Shown: positions 31,190-42,700, numbered from the stretch's first letter. The stretch is DNA of 58,405 bases from Asparagopsis taxiformis (GCA_030407315.1 JALQPE010002736.1:1-58405); one strand, 5' to 3'. Numbers and translations: made by a program. Notes: generated from the sequence alone by a model not told the origin.

Positions 31190-32491
31190 GGCTGTTCTGT
31201 CTCACATTATGAAAGAGCAGGTATCAGAGGAGAGACGTGTTAGGTCGGAAATGGTGAGGAAGTCGGCAAGACCTTCGGTGAAGATCTTACAGGCTTGCAG
31301 GCTTCAGTACATGTTCCCTGTGAGTTTGGATACATGACCGGGATGTTTCAGAGTGCCATCAAATCTGGGTGGTTGGTGTAGGTATATTTCTAGGTCTTCC
31401 GAGAAGCTTTCATTGAGGAAAGCGGATTCCAAATCCCAGTGGAATGTATGGTAATTGTGAGCTGCAGCTATGGCCAATGATGTTCGTATGGCATCTCTGC
31501 TAGCAACTGGGCTTGAAAGGTCTGCGGGGTCATAGTGAATTCCGGATTTTTGTCTGTCGCCGCGAATGGTACATCGCAATTTGCGTAGTAAAGGTTGTCC
31601 ATTGCTGTCTTTCTTGACTCGTAGAACTGTGGTTAGAGGAAGGGGCTTTACTTCGTTGGGTATGTCTTGTGTAGGGATGTAAGTGATGACGCCACGATCT
31701 TCGAGACTGTCAAGTTCAGCGTTTCAAGCATGTTCCCATTCGTGAGCGTCAGGGGCATTTCGGGCTTGTTGAATGTTGCGTGGTTCAGTAAAGGAAGTAG
31801 TGGATGTTGCTAGGGCATGATCAATGGGGTCGGAAGTGCAAACGGGGTCATTGATTGCGTTGTAAACCGAGAAGTCGGCGATGCGGCAGCGTGTGATGGG
31901 TTGAGAGACTGTGTCGAACGTGAAATAATGTCTGCAGTCGGCTCTGCTAATGAAGTGAAGGAGTTTGGCACGGGGTTCAAGCTTGTTGTGAGGGGATTGA
32001 TCGTGTGCGTACCCGGGGGTTCCAAATGGAAATAAGGTGTGTACCTCGGGGGTTGATTGGAACCAGAGTTGGTGAGGAATTTTGCCACGTGCAGTGTGTG
32101 GAATATGGTTGATTGTGTCTGTGGCGGTATATACTGCGTATTCCCAAAGTGAGACTGGTAAATCGGAAGTGAGGAGCGTGGATCTGGCTGTGTCCATGAT
32201 GGAGCGATTGACGCGTTCAGCGAGAGAATTCTCCTGCGGGGTATGTGGTGTGCTTGGGTGGGTTTGTATATTTTGGGCGTCGTAAAATGCGCATAGGTCA
32301 TGAGAGTAGTATTCGAGAGCATTATCTGACGTGATGTGGCGGATACGGTGGGGTGTGTGGGTGTGAACATGTTTAATGTGTTTTTTGATAAAATTGGCAG
32401 CCTCTGTCTTGGTTGGGGCGCATTTCACTACCAGATATCGGCTACCTTCATCGAGGAAAGTGGCGAAAAAACGGTTTCCAGTGATGGAGTC
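31190..32491 (-). pseudogene. Copia integrase (3' part) and reverse transcriptase (5' half)
   Basis: From the solo LTR leftward the frame reads FFATFLDEGSRYLVVK, ITSDNALEYYSHDLCAFY (catalytic Asp) and TPHTPQENSLAERVNRSI (catalytic Glu), all typical copia integrase. After a stop near 31724 the reverse transcriptase begins: SPVASRDAIRTSLAIAAA, FHWDLESAFLNESF and IYLHQPPRF. The sequence breaks off at the gypsy insertion site at 31190. Several stops are present. Confidence 0.8.
32487..32491. repeat. Target-site duplication GAGTC, left
   Basis: GAGTC is repeated at 33152-33156 on the other side of the solo LTR. Confidence 0.85.
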
Positions 32492-33151
32492 TGTGGAACC
32501 ACGTTAGTTCTAGAAGTAGCTGGTACGAGCCACGGACACGCTGTCCTTAACGAAACGAAACGAGCAGTCCACCCGCTGGTGTTTTGACTGTATTGTTAGG
32601 TAGGAAGGTAGAGTGGTTAGCGAGTAGACACGAGCGTCACGACGCAACAATCCACGCGAGGATTACGTTAGCACACGAGGTGGTACGTCACCGGAGGCGC
32701 TCTCGACCAAGCCCGGAGGCACTACACGCAATCAGCCTTACGTGCGGCGATGGGTAGGGAGTACGCAGCTCGATGGAGACGAAGCCTCGTTAGGCAAAAC
32801 GTAAACGTAAACGTAGAAGTCAGTCGTAGACTAGAGCCGTTGCTCGATCGTTGTCTTGTCCCCTTTCCCTCCCGGCACGATGCCAATACCTATATGGCCA
32901 CGATGGCATCGCTTTACAGTGTAAACACTGTTCGTAACGTCCCCGAATGGGAAAGGACCTTGTGGGTCACACGTAGGGACCCGTTGGTCCGTTGGCCGTT
33001 GCCAGTACGTTCGTTGCACACGTGTGCAGGTTGCGCGCGCGCATGCGCCAGCAATGTTCGTTCATTGCTGTCGCCGGTCGTATCCGGCGAAATTCGAATT
33101 CCGCGGAAAAACGTAAATATTTGCAATTTCGGAATTGCCACGTATACTACA
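32492..33151. mobile_element. Solo LTR (660 bp) inserted in the copia integrase
   Basis: It starts TGTGGAACC and ends TATACTACA, is flanked by GAGTC on both sides, and interrupts the copia integrase between a GPLRVDS block and an ITGNRFFATF block that adjoin in other copia elements. It contains no coding capacity for a retroelement. The simplest reading is a solo LTR left after LTR-LTR recombination. A related copy lies at about 36603-37268. Confidence 0.8.
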
Positions 33152-34363
33152 GAGTCAACGCGTAATGGGCCGCAAATGTCGGTGTGGAGATGTGTACCGA
33201 CTGCGGCAGTACAGGCACGCCGTCGGAACGGTGCAGCATGAGATTTTCCTAGGGAGCAGCCAGAGCAGGAGAAGTCTTTTGGAGGGGTTCGTAGCAAGCT
33301 CTTGGGCATGTGTGGAACAAGGCTATTTTTGGCCATGTAGTGTATCTTAGAGGGGTGTGTGTGGTTGAGTTTCAGATGCCATGAATAGTAGTCTCGTATC
33401 GTAGAAGGGAGGTCGGTTTTGATGCGCTGGTTTGGACGAGTAGAAATTTGTCTTTTTGCTGTAGATCTTTTGCGGCTTGTGGCTTTCTTGATGAATGTTG
33501 CCGCTGTAGATGGTCTTGCGTGGTTTTTTTTTGCGTACTTTGATGGTTGTGATGGTGTGGGGATGGATGGAGGTTGTCTGGAGGTGGACAATTTGTTGGG
33601 AGGACGTGTGATACGAGATGGGTAGGCACGCGCTGCGTTGGCAGATGGGATGGGTGGTCGGGATGTGGTGATGCGAAATAGGTTATCATTTTGTTTAGGG
33701 AATTTGGCAACAATTTTATCTTCCTTGGGAGGTGGGGATGGTTTGGTGATGTAAGCGAAATCTGACTGAAAGAGAACATCGTGGGTTTTGCTGATTTGAG
33801 GAACCGATAAAAGGTTGTTGCGAAGGTGTGGGCCACAATCACATCGTGAGGTGGGAGCGTAGTTGATGGTAAAAGGGGTATAGATGCGTTGCCGCGATGT
33901 GTTGTAGAACTTGTACGGCCGTCTGCACAGTGAGTGGAGGATACGTTCACTGGAAGGCCTGGGGATGGTTGGGTTAGGTGTGTTGGGTTTGCTCCGGAGT
34001 CTAGAATGTAATTGGAGGGTGGGAATGGACTTACGGGTTCGGATTCGGAGTCTGAAACGTGTGCTGTTGGCTTGCAATCCTGGAGGTCCTCTGGGATGGA
34101 AGGGTCGTTGTATGTATCATGCCATAGTTGGTTATGGGCTGATTTTGTGTTGGAACTCATGAAATATTGAAACATTTAGTGTAGACGGCATTCAGAGGTG
34201 GAGTGCGAACGTAGACCATGGTATTTACACCAGGGTCCAGCATAGCCAAGCGGGCGCGGGATATTATTGTTGGGGTGAAATTCGTGGTTACGTTGTTGTG
34301 TTTTCTTGGGTTTCTGCTTGTGCAGATGTGTGGCGTAGCGAGGATGATGGGGTATGTGGTGTG
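33152..34363 (-). pseudogene. Copia zinc knuckle, protease and integrase start
   Basis: In copia order on the minus strand: a CKYHGLRSHSTSEC zinc knuckle near 34195-34240; a protease motif YILDSGANPTHL near 34010; and a GAG-pre-integrase block WHLKLNHTHPSKI followed by CSGCSLGKSHAAPF near 33270-33380. The integrase start, HTDICGPLRVDS, runs up to the solo LTR. The blocks lie in two frames, so the region is not translatable as one protein. Confidence 0.75.
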
Positions 34364-35038
34364 TCACACAACGGTTGGTGGTCTCGGATTGAATTTGAGG
34401 TTTGATGGTACTACTGTTTTGTGCAATGAATCGTGTTGGATCATCATGTATATGATGCGATCAAGCGTCAGTGATTTGTGAGGGTTTAGCTCTCCGTGTG
34501 CTGATATCGATTGCAGGAGCACAGTCCAGGAGGGGTAAGCTTCGATGCCCTCAAGTAGAAAACGAATGGTCGTCTCTTCATTTTGGATGTCCGGGTAGGC
34601 AGATCGAATCATCGTTGTGCGTAGCATGAGATGTGTGTCAATGTGTTCGGAGATGGGCAAGGTTTGGTTCCATGTGATCTCTCGTGCACGCCGGCGGAGA
34701 TTTTCAGGTGAGTGTTCCGGTGGGATGCGAATGAGAAGGGTTTCAAGTTTCTTGTAGATGACGGAGACTAGGCCGCTTTGTTCTTTCTGTGTGAAGTGAA
34801 ACAGTAAGAGTGGAGAGATAGACGATAAGACTAGGAGTTGTACTTGAGTATGTTTCGTGTGGTGAGTGTTTGTGGTGACGGGGTCTTCTGATATGGGTGG
34901 CGGTTGAATGAGATAGTCATAAACTCCTTGGGTGCGGGCAAAGTGCTCTACGGTGATACGCCATGGTACATAGTTGTCGTCAGTAAGTAATGGGATTTCG
35001 AGGTTGTGCTGGATGGGTAAAAGTGGTTCAGTGGACAT
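34364..35038 (-). pseudogene. Copia Gag
   Basis: The ATG at 35038 starts MSTEPLLPIQ followed by LTDDNYVPWRITVEHF, the typical copia Gag opening. The frame continues through IPPEHSPENLRRRAREITW and IRFLLEGIEAYPSW to a stop at 34364. The zinc knuckle that should follow is found just downstream after the stop. The frame is open further upstream but without family resemblance. Confidence 0.75.
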
Positions 35039-35275
35039 GGTGAAATTGATTGGTCGCCGTGGTTGAGAATGTGTGAGCTGTTGCAAGTTGTGCAATTGAG
35101 ACGTAGGACTGTGTTTTCGACACAGGGACTGTGTTTTCGACACAGTGGTTGAAGCGGAAAAAGGAGGGTGCTGTGATTTTCGAGCAGTGAGCGGAGGGAT
35201 GCGAAGGGATTCGCGCGAGATTAGAAAGGGTGAGGAATGGGTGGGAAGCGCTGTGGTAGGTTTGGGCACATAACC

Positions 35276-35385
35276 TGTGAAGATAATCGATGATCTTGTT
35301 TATTGACGGTTGTTGTCGACGACGGTCAAGTTATAAAGGGAGCAAGATATAGCTATAAGCACTGTAAGTAGTGAGTTGTTCGTCA
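35276..35385 (-). repeat. Copia 5' LTR, internally deleted
   Basis: 110 bp. It matches the first ~108 bp of the 3' LTR with about 6 differences. It then jumps to the terminal TCA, having lost about 64 bp between two GTTGTTCGT direct repeats. Confidence 0.85.
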
Positions 35386-35390
35386 TAAAG
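35386..35390. repeat. Target-site duplication TAAAG of the copia element, right
   Basis: It matches 26518-26522. Confidence 0.85.
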
Positions 35391-35649
35391 TTGACCTTTC
35401 AAATTTTAATTCGAAAGGTACCACGACATTTCCGCATCCCTAGTGTTTATCGAACAAGTGGCCTCATATGAGGCCACATTTTACCACCCTAATAGTTGTG
35501 AGAAATCTGATATTGCCGTAACTCTGTTTATTGTTTTCCTCTCCTGATCTCTCTATTATGTATGCCTTGGTATCTCTCGTGATCCCGGCGGCGTCGTGGT
35601 GTGGACAGCCTTTCTGCTTCTTCGACTGGCACAGTGAGCGTAGTGGCAG

Positions 35650-36163
35650 TCAAGCGGGTGCAGTTGGCACTCCGATCGAAGTATCGAAACACTTCGTCGC
35701 TCGTGCGGCATAGTGGCAGTCCCCCTGCTTCGTGAGGAGGCTTGGCTGTGCTCGCTTGTTGTTGGCTGGGGTGATGCATAGGTGCAGTAGGTTTTTGAGG
35801 TTGGCGAAGGTTTGACCTTTGAGCGGTTTGATGAGAATGTCGGCCAACATTTTGATTAGACGGGACGTGCTGGAGGACGATATGCTTTTCTGGATGTGTT
35901 CCCGTAAGTAGTGACGTCTGAGGTCGATGAACTTTCGCCTCTTAGTTGGTGCTGTGTTGTTTGCGATAGATATAGCGGCTTGGTTGTCCATGAATAGCGT
36001 CGTAGGCTTATTTGGTAAGGCTTGAAGTTCAGCAAGTATTCTTCGTAGCCAATGCGTGTATTGGACGGCTAGTGCAGCTGTGATGTATTCCGACTCGCAT
36101 GTAGATAAGGCCTGCATTGTCTGTGTAGTGCAATGGAGTGGTCGATTCGACAACGGACAGCCT
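35650..36163 (-). pseudogene. Second Ty1/copia remnant: RNase H end and LTR edge
   Basis: The minus strand reads LHCTTQTMQALSTCESEYI, LRRILAELQAL, TTLFMDNQAAISIAN, FIDLRRHYLREHI and LADILIKPLKG, which is copia RNase H. It belongs to a different element from the one at 26523-35385. A GGGGGAC purine tract near 35718-35724, then TGCCACTATGCC, suggests the start of its 3' LTR at about 35718 reading leftward. The 5' side is cut off near 36163. Confidence 0.75.
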
Positions 36164-36602
36164 TTGTGGCGCTACATAAGTTGGTCGATAGCGTCGATGC
36201 GAACGAGCGCGCGTTTGTTTAAGTCCGCATGCATCAGTGTGAGTTAGTTAGTAAGCGTGCATACGCGTGGTGTTTTGATTAAGTGTCACGGAGCGTCGAT
36301 GCGAGCGCATGCGCGCGAACGTTGCAACGAAACCACCAGCCCGGCGTCACGTGTAGCTCTTTTTCGAATTTCCCTTTATTTTTCCCTTTTGGGTTTTTTA
36401 TGACGAAAGTCTTTTTCCCTAAATTTTCCCCTTTTTGCGTGCGAGCGTGCGCGGACGCCGGCCGACTGCGCAAGGACAACCTGTCCCAGGTAGTTAGCTA
36501 CTAATGGTCGTTCTGACTCGCACCTTACCAATAAACAGCCAGCACTTTCGCAGCTACGAGTTAGAAGTTTAGCGCATCGCGAGGACCGATTGCGTTTATG
36601 GT
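36164..36602. other. Non-coding, C/G- and T-rich transposon-like sequence
   Basis: No gene. It begins TGTGGCGCTACATAAG at the edge of the copia remnant and contains GCATGCGCGC runs and an AATAAA signal. Its position before the LTR-like repeat suggests it belongs to the same retroelement, either as LTR extension or as internal sequence. This is unresolved. Confidence 0.3.
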
Positions 36603-37268
36603 ACGTAGTTCTAGAGTAGCTGGTACGAGCTACGGACACGCTGTCCTTTTAACGAACGAACAACGAAACAGTGCCACCTGCTGGTGTTTGACTGCATTGG
36701 TAGCGAAGTAGAAAGGATAGGGTAGAGTAGGTTAGCAGGTAGACACGGGCGTCACGACGGAAACGATCCACGCGAGGATTACGTCAACGGACGAGGTGGC
36801 ACGTCACCGGAGGCGCTCTTAACCAAACCCGTAGGCACGACACGCGATCAGCCTCACGTGTGGCAATGGGCAGGGAGTACGCAGCTCGACGGAGACGAAG
36901 CCTCGTTAGGCGTAAACGTAAAACGTAACGTAGAAGTCAGTCGTAGACTAGAGCACGTTGCCCGATCGATAATTGTCCCCTTTCCCTCCCGGCACGATGC
37001 CAATACCTATTTAGCCACGATGGCGTCGCATTACAGTGTAAACACTGCTCGTAACGTCCCCGAATGGGAAAGGACCTTGTGGGTCGCACGTGGGGACCCG
37101 TTGGTCCGTTGGCCGCGTGCAAGTACGTTCGTTGCACACGTGTGCCGGTTGCGCGCGCGCATGCGCCAGCAATGTTCGTGCATTGCTATTATCGCTCGGG
37201 TCCGCCGAAATTCGAATTCCGCGGAAATCGTAAATATTTGCCATTTTCGAATTGGCCATGTATACTAC
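36603..37268. repeat. Second copy of the 660-bp LTR family
   Basis: From TAGTTCTAGAGTAGCTGG to CATGTATACTAC it follows the solo LTR at 32492-33151 along nearly its full length with scattered substitutions and small indels. The two terminal dinucleotides are not clean. The right edge runs directly into the terminal repeat of the giant element. Confidence 0.7.
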
Positions 37269-37269
37269 G

Positions 37270-37314
37270 TCTGTGTTTTCGGAAGTGGACGCGGACGTCC
37301 AGTCTCTCTAGTAC
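37270..37314 (+). repeat. Left terminal inverted repeat of the giant element
   Basis: 45 nt containing TGGACGCGGACGTCC and CTCTAGTAC. It pairs with 58133-58177 at 39 of 45 positions. Confidence 0.7.
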
Positions 37315-37350
37315 GGGTCCTAGTCGACCCCGAGATTTACTAGAACAAAT

Positions 37351-37398
37351 GAACGTCCGCGTCCAAAAAAAATAAAAATTTTTTGGATGCGGACGTCC
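37351..37398. repeat. Subterminal hairpin with A/T loop
   Basis: GAACGTCCGCGTCC, then an A8-T-A5-T6-like loop, then GGATGCGGACGTCC. The arms pair at 12 of 14 positions. The arms repeat the core of the terminal repeat. Confidence 0.7.
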
Positions 37399-37526
37399 AC
37401 TTTCTCTAGTACATATGGCGGAATACTAGGGCCCGACATCCACTTTCTCTAGTACATATGGCGGAATACTAGGGCCCGACATCCACTTTCTCTAGTACAT
37501 ATGGCGGAATACTAGGACCCGACATC
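37398..37526. repeat. Tandem repeat, 3 x 43 bp
   Basis: Unit starts CACTTTCTCTAGTACATATG and includes GGCGGAATACTAGG and CCCGACATC. Unit starts lie at 37398, 37441 and 37484. It lies in the left subterminal zone and may serve as transposase binding sites. Confidence 0.85.
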
Positions 37527-37659
37527 CAGTATACAATATATCAGCGAAAACCGGGAGGGAAGAAATTACAGCGGATGGTAAATTCAGGGCCCATATCGGA
37601 CCGTATTTTATTCTCTCATTTAGGAAACTGCTCGTATACAATACGTCTCTCTAGAATAG

Positions 37660-37779
37660 GGAATACATATCTGGTCAGAATAGGAAATAAATACCCGGTT
37701 AGAATAGGAAATACGTATCCAGCCAGAATACGGAATATGTATCCAGCCAGAATACGAAATACGTATCCAGCCAGAATAC
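37660..37779. repeat. Tandem repeat, 5 x 24 bp
   Basis: Units of the form GAAATACGTATCCAGCCAG plus AATAC, with unit starts every 24 bp from 37660. The last three units are most alike. Confidence 0.8.
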
Positions 37780-37999
37780 AAAATACCTGTCAGCATATCG
37801 TCGATCACCCATCTCCCTCAATATCGCGTTCTCCCTACCATCCGAACGCCATGCACCACCATCCGCACATACTTCAAGAACCCTCACGACCTAGATTACA
37901 AAAATCCGCTCCTTCCCAATTCCATCCCCGCTTTCCTCGACACCACCCCAGCCCATTAAATCATCAAGACATCAAACATGAACATGGTCAGCAAAATCT

Positions 38000-39095
38000 T
38001 ACACCACTTGAAACCACTCTCACTTCTATCGTATGCCCGAAAATATACACATACCAGAAACACCTCACAGCTTCATTCCCCATCTTCCTACATCCCTTCT
38101 TCACTCTCCTTCAGTCCTGCCGTTCCTGCTTCACCACTCCTGCATCACATACAAAACATCAACCCCAACAGTCAGATTCAAAAGCAACGCTTACCACGAC
38201 AGATATCCTAGAAACTCCCTTACTTACCTCTCCGAGAAGATGAGTGAATCATCCATCCTACACAAAATACAAACCATGATCCAAAAACCTTGCAATGAAT
38301 AATCAAAGTCAGCAGTCCATATCTTCGCAAAACAAGTCTTGGTGCTCAGTGAAACTTACCTTCTGTCATCAACATTCCTGCACCATCTACACAACATCGG
38401 AATCAACCACAACAGTCAGACCCAAAACCAACCTTCCCTCGCTGCTTACTTTCAAAACTCGCACACTTACCTTACCTGTTCCATCCTGCACACAATAAAA
38501 ACCATAAATCACGTAATCGTGTAGCCAAGAAAAGTAGTAAGCATTCAATGCGAAGATGCGGAAGTTCCGCATCTTCGCACAACCGGTCTGGGCGCCCAAT
38601 GTGACTTACCTTCCGTCATCACTATTCCTCCATCACCTACGCAACATCGGAATCAATCGCAACAGTCAGATTGAAAACCAACGTTTCCCTCGCTACATAC
38701 CCTGAGAACTCGCAAATGTACCTCTCATCCATCCTACACACAATACAAACCATGATCAAAAAACCTTGCAATGAATAATAATCATAGTCAGCAGTCCATA
38801 TCTTCGCAAAGCACATCTTGGCACTCAATGAAACTTACCTTCCGTCATCAACATTCCTGCATCATCTACACAACATCGGAATCAACCACAACAGTCAGAC
38901 TCAAAACCAACCTTCCCTCGCAGCATACTTTCAAAACTTCACGTACCTCTCTTCCATCCTCCGCTCAATACACACCATGAGTCAACAGGCTTCCAATGAA
39001 AAATATCGCATCAACGGAAATAGTCAGACTCAAAACCCACGCTTCCCTCAATGCATACCCTCAAGATTCGCGCACGTACCTTCGTCCATCCTCTA
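38000..39095. repeat. Tandem repeat of ~230-250 bp carrying the micro-exon units
   Basis: About four diverged copies. The block ACAACATCGGAATCAA recurs at 38391, 38641 and 38870, and the block CTTACCTTC.GTCATCA recurs just before each. A partial fifth copy lies at 39000-39095. Each unit holds one 27-nt and one 12-nt exon with their introns. Confidence 0.75.
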
Positions 39096-39252
39096 CACTA
39101 AACAAAGCAAAGGCGGTCAAAGAATCCCAGTCGGTGATGAGGGCGGAGTGGAGCCTGCGGCGTCGACCGGACAGCTTTCTGCGTCCGCTTAAGTCTTGCT
39201 GTGCATACTCGAAATCATCGCCGGCAGTGAGATTGAGTATGGCCCAAGCCAT
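38111..39252 (-). CDS. Unrecognised gene with a tandem array of 12- and 27-nt micro-exons
   Basis: The first exon runs from the ATG at 39252 (MAWAILNLTAGDDFEYAQQD) to about 39090. Downstream, minus-strand micro-exons are each bounded by a GTAAGT/GTACGT-like donor and an AG acceptor, usually TAG: 38947-38958, 38839-38865, 38722-38733, 38610-38636, 38360-38386 and 38228-38257. The last exon, 38111-38139, ends in TGA. Introns are about 81-124 nt with CTGAC branch-like sites. Exon lengths are 12, 27 or 30 nt. All are open when entered in phase 1, giving alternating GWMR-like and DAGMLMTE-like peptides. One 12-nt unit (about 38471-38485) is damaged, and the join to exon 1 is one nucleotide out of phase as I read it. 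Function is unknown. Transcript evidence would be needed to call it expressed. Confidence 0.45.
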
Positions 39253-39700
39253 GGTCTCTGATTCCCCGAACAATGAGATCCGGATCGAGAACAACAAATA
39301 TAAACATATAATGATATATATGAGAATCCATTTGCTTTCCTTACATGATCCGTGGCATATCCGCTGTAAAGCACATTCAGATTCCACGAAGTTCGGAAAT
39401 AAAAAAGTTTATTATTACTAATGAATTAATTGAAAATTCATGTCCCAGGGCAGTCGTTCGTCCTTCCATGCACACGTTGCCAGCACGCAATGTGATGTAA
39501 CAGTTGGAAATGATTGAACTCTCGGTTAAATTCCACCGTTGGGATGTCAGCTGGAGTGAGCACAAAACTACTACCCACAAAACTACGAACACGTTACATT
39601 CCAAGTCTCGAAAGCACCACAAAAATAAAATTGGTCGCATCTGGACGGCACAGTCTCCCCTGTTCAGCTCGCAATCCTCCCTTTTGCGTCAAAACTCGAC
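39253..39700. other. Divergent intergenic region before the transposase
   Basis: It separates the minus-strand micro-exon gene from the plus-strand transposase and probably holds both promoters. I see no clear TATA box. Confidence 0.4.
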
Positions 39701-42700
39701 ATGGAATGCAAGTATGAAGGGTGCTTCTACTACTGCGTAGATGCTTATGCGCTCGCGCTGCATGAGCGAACGTGTCGCTACCGTTTCAACCCCTCTCCCC
39801 AACATTTCAACAACGCTCGTGTCCCTGCCGTCACCCATGAGCCTGCTCGAAACAGCGACCATGATTCCCCGCAACCCAGCTCCCCAGACCCAGAATCTGG
39901 TCGTGCTTCCTCCAGCGACTCACCCTGTGACGCTCCACTGCCACCAACCTCAACCCCCTCCCGCGCAGACCTCCTCGTGCAATCCCTCGCCGCCAGTCTC
40001 ACAACCCTCGAGTACAAGGCTGGCGCTGGCCGCGTGAGCGAAGTCATCACCATCCTACAAGACCCCGCATTCTCCCTAGAAAAGTTCAACAGCGCCGTTC
40101 GCACCGTAGAAGAATGTCGCCACGTTACCGCTTCCATGGTCGAAACACATTTCCGCACCGAAGGTTACAAGAGCCACATCATTCCAGACAAAACTGGTAA
40201 GTACTCGGCACAGCTGTACCTCCGCGACCCAGTCGATATGCTCCGCAGGCAGTTACCACTGGCTAACGACCAAAATACTCTCTTCCACCCCTCCCCACAG
40301 ACCGCCCCAGACGGCACTGCAATATTTTCTCATCCCCTACACACAGAATTCGCGAAAACGCTGCACCAGGTTACTAGACAGCGCGTGCAGCTCTCGGAAG
40401 ATCCACAGGTCGTATGGGCAGAGGAAAATGATCCCACACCTTCCTCCTTTGCCGGCCTCCTCCAAGTGTACTCCGACAAGAGCAGCACAAGCCTCAAGAG
40501 CTCCGCAATCGTCGCATACCCCATACACGTCACACTGCTCAACTTCTCCGCCCCCCTCCGTCGCCACTGCATCCGTACCGGCCTCACCATCGTCGGGTAT
40601 CTTCCGTACATTGTTAACCCTTCGTCCAACGCCTTGTTCGGTGATGAAATGCCGACAACCTCTAGTTCTGCTAGTCGCGCTCGCAAAATTGATATTCTTC
40701 ATAAAGCACTCGAAAAAGTGTTTTCGTCCCTATCCACCGCGTTCTCTTCCGGGTTCCCCTGCACAGACTCCACTGCAACTGCCCGCCAATGCTTTCCCAT
40801 CCTAGCCAATTATTGCTGCGACTTTCCAGAGGCCAAAGAGCTGTCATGCACTCGCAACAGCACTACCACCACACATCCCTGCCACCGCTGCTACATCCCC
40901 GCCACTCAACTTGAATCCAGCGCGCCACACCAGCCCCGCTCCTTCGATGATACACGCTCTGCACGCCAAGAGAGCGCTCAGGAGCATACAACTGCTCCGC
41001 TCGAAGCTCTCTCCCTCCTCGAACAACACTCTGTCCTCGAATCGACCGCTCTTTTACCCACCAACAGTCCGCTAGACCCCTACAACATTTTCTCCTTCGA
41101 GCCTCTGCACAATCTCCACCTCGGCATCTCAAAGCTCATCAAACAGTGCATTGTCCACCGCCTCCAGCTCCCCAGACCTCACCACCACCACTGCCTCCCA
41201 TTCCGGGACACCTCGCACCTTCAAGAAGGTGAAAAAATCCATCCTCGCCGGCTCAAACAGCATTCTGTCCGCTATCGAACGCGACTACTACATCACCGGT
41301 CTTCATGTCGACTTCTCCAAGGGTGAGAAGGGCACTAATTTGAACGGCCTCTTCACGGAGGACGGCATACGCGGCATGCTCGCAGCCAAAGACTATCACC
41401 ATGTCGACATGGTGTTCCCTTTCATCGCAGCATTCATTGACACATGCTGTGACGAAGTAGATACAGCCCCCCTCACTTCCATCTGCACGCAATACTCTGA
41501 CCTCGTCGCATGGGTCATGAAACGCGGTCGCATCAAGCACTGGACTGCCGCCGAACTAGAAAGCCTCCAGAACTCCATTTCCTATTTCAAACAATCAATG
41601 CTCTCCATCCTCGGCCCATTCCACACCACAGGTCTCAAAACTTTCAAGTTCCATCTTCTAGACCATCTTCCCGGTGACTTGCAGAGATATGGCGCCCTGG
41701 AACACATTGATGCAGGCCCCTACGAACACTCGCATCTTCTGTTCAAACAGAGTTATAGGAAAACCTCTCGAAGGCGCTCCACAGCCATGGAAGAGACTAT
41801 TCGCCACATGGAATTCTCCTTGGCCACTCCAACTGGTCATACCCCATCGAACACATTGGGAAACGCACGCATGATATCGCCCACAGACGGTGCAGTACTC
41901 GTTCGCGACGGATTCACCGTTGCACTGCACGACTTTGCCTCCCTGCTGCCCGATGCAACCCTCCTCGTTGCAGATATCGACGGACAGCCCGATCCTGCCA
42001 CTCTTTTGCCTCTGCACAACTCCTCGTTCCCGTCTGGCACCATAACGCTATTCCAGCAACTCGGTGACACAGCTGCACAAGCGTTCCTCACCCTCGCTAG
42101 ACTGCGCGCCACGGCAGAAGGCCCTCCAATACATGACATGGACATTTCCGTCACCGCGGTAAAGTCCGCCTACGTCATGGGAGGGTACGTCCCAGATTCC
42201 GACGACTTTGACCCGCACAGTGGCATGCTTCGCCCCACAAACGTGTCGAGGCACAAGCAGCGCGTCTTTGCAACTTCATCATTCGGCCCCGCAAAGAGAT
42301 CGCAGTACTCCTTTGTCGTCATCTCCGGAACTGCCGATGACTACAGAACCATATGGGTAGGGCGCGTCCTGGCACTGGTACGCCTGCAGTCTCCAAACCT
42401 GTTTCAACCTGTAGAACTCGCTTTCGTTCAGTATATGACCTGCTTTGCCCCAAAAACCGCTGTGGAAAAATCACTTGGGTGCATTTGTTTAAAGTGGTCC
42501 ACATGGGACCCAGACAACGGATCCGTTGACAGCAATGACACTGCATCCCACAGTGCAGGTGGTCCTTGGTTTGACCTCATTCCTGCATCTACTATATCTG
42601 GCACCGTGCACATCGTACGAAGTAACTTTCCAGTCAAGCCATTTACGAAACAAATGCACTGGTCGGACCACCGTTTCTATCTCAACCGCTTCTACACCAA

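Larger units (their letters stand above)
26523..35385 (-). mobile_element. Old Ty1/copia element with two nested insertions
   Basis: A minus-strand Ty1/copia element bounded by TG...CA LTRs (left 174 bp, right 110 bp) and a TAAAG duplication. Gag, protease, integrase, reverse transcriptase and RNase H occur in the copia order from right to left but are broken by many frame changes. The LTRs differ at about 6 of 108 shared positions, and the right one has lost about 64 bp. A solo LTR (32492-33151) splits the integrase and a gypsy element (27694-31189) splits the reverse transcriptase. Removing both insertions with one copy of each duplication restores continuous homology, so the order of events is clear. 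Confidence 0.9.

Noticed and set aside
32750..33241. Open frames across the solo LTR and its second copy (about 36858-37343)
   Set aside because: The frames are not conserved in length or register between the two LTR copies and have no retroelement homology, so they are not genes.
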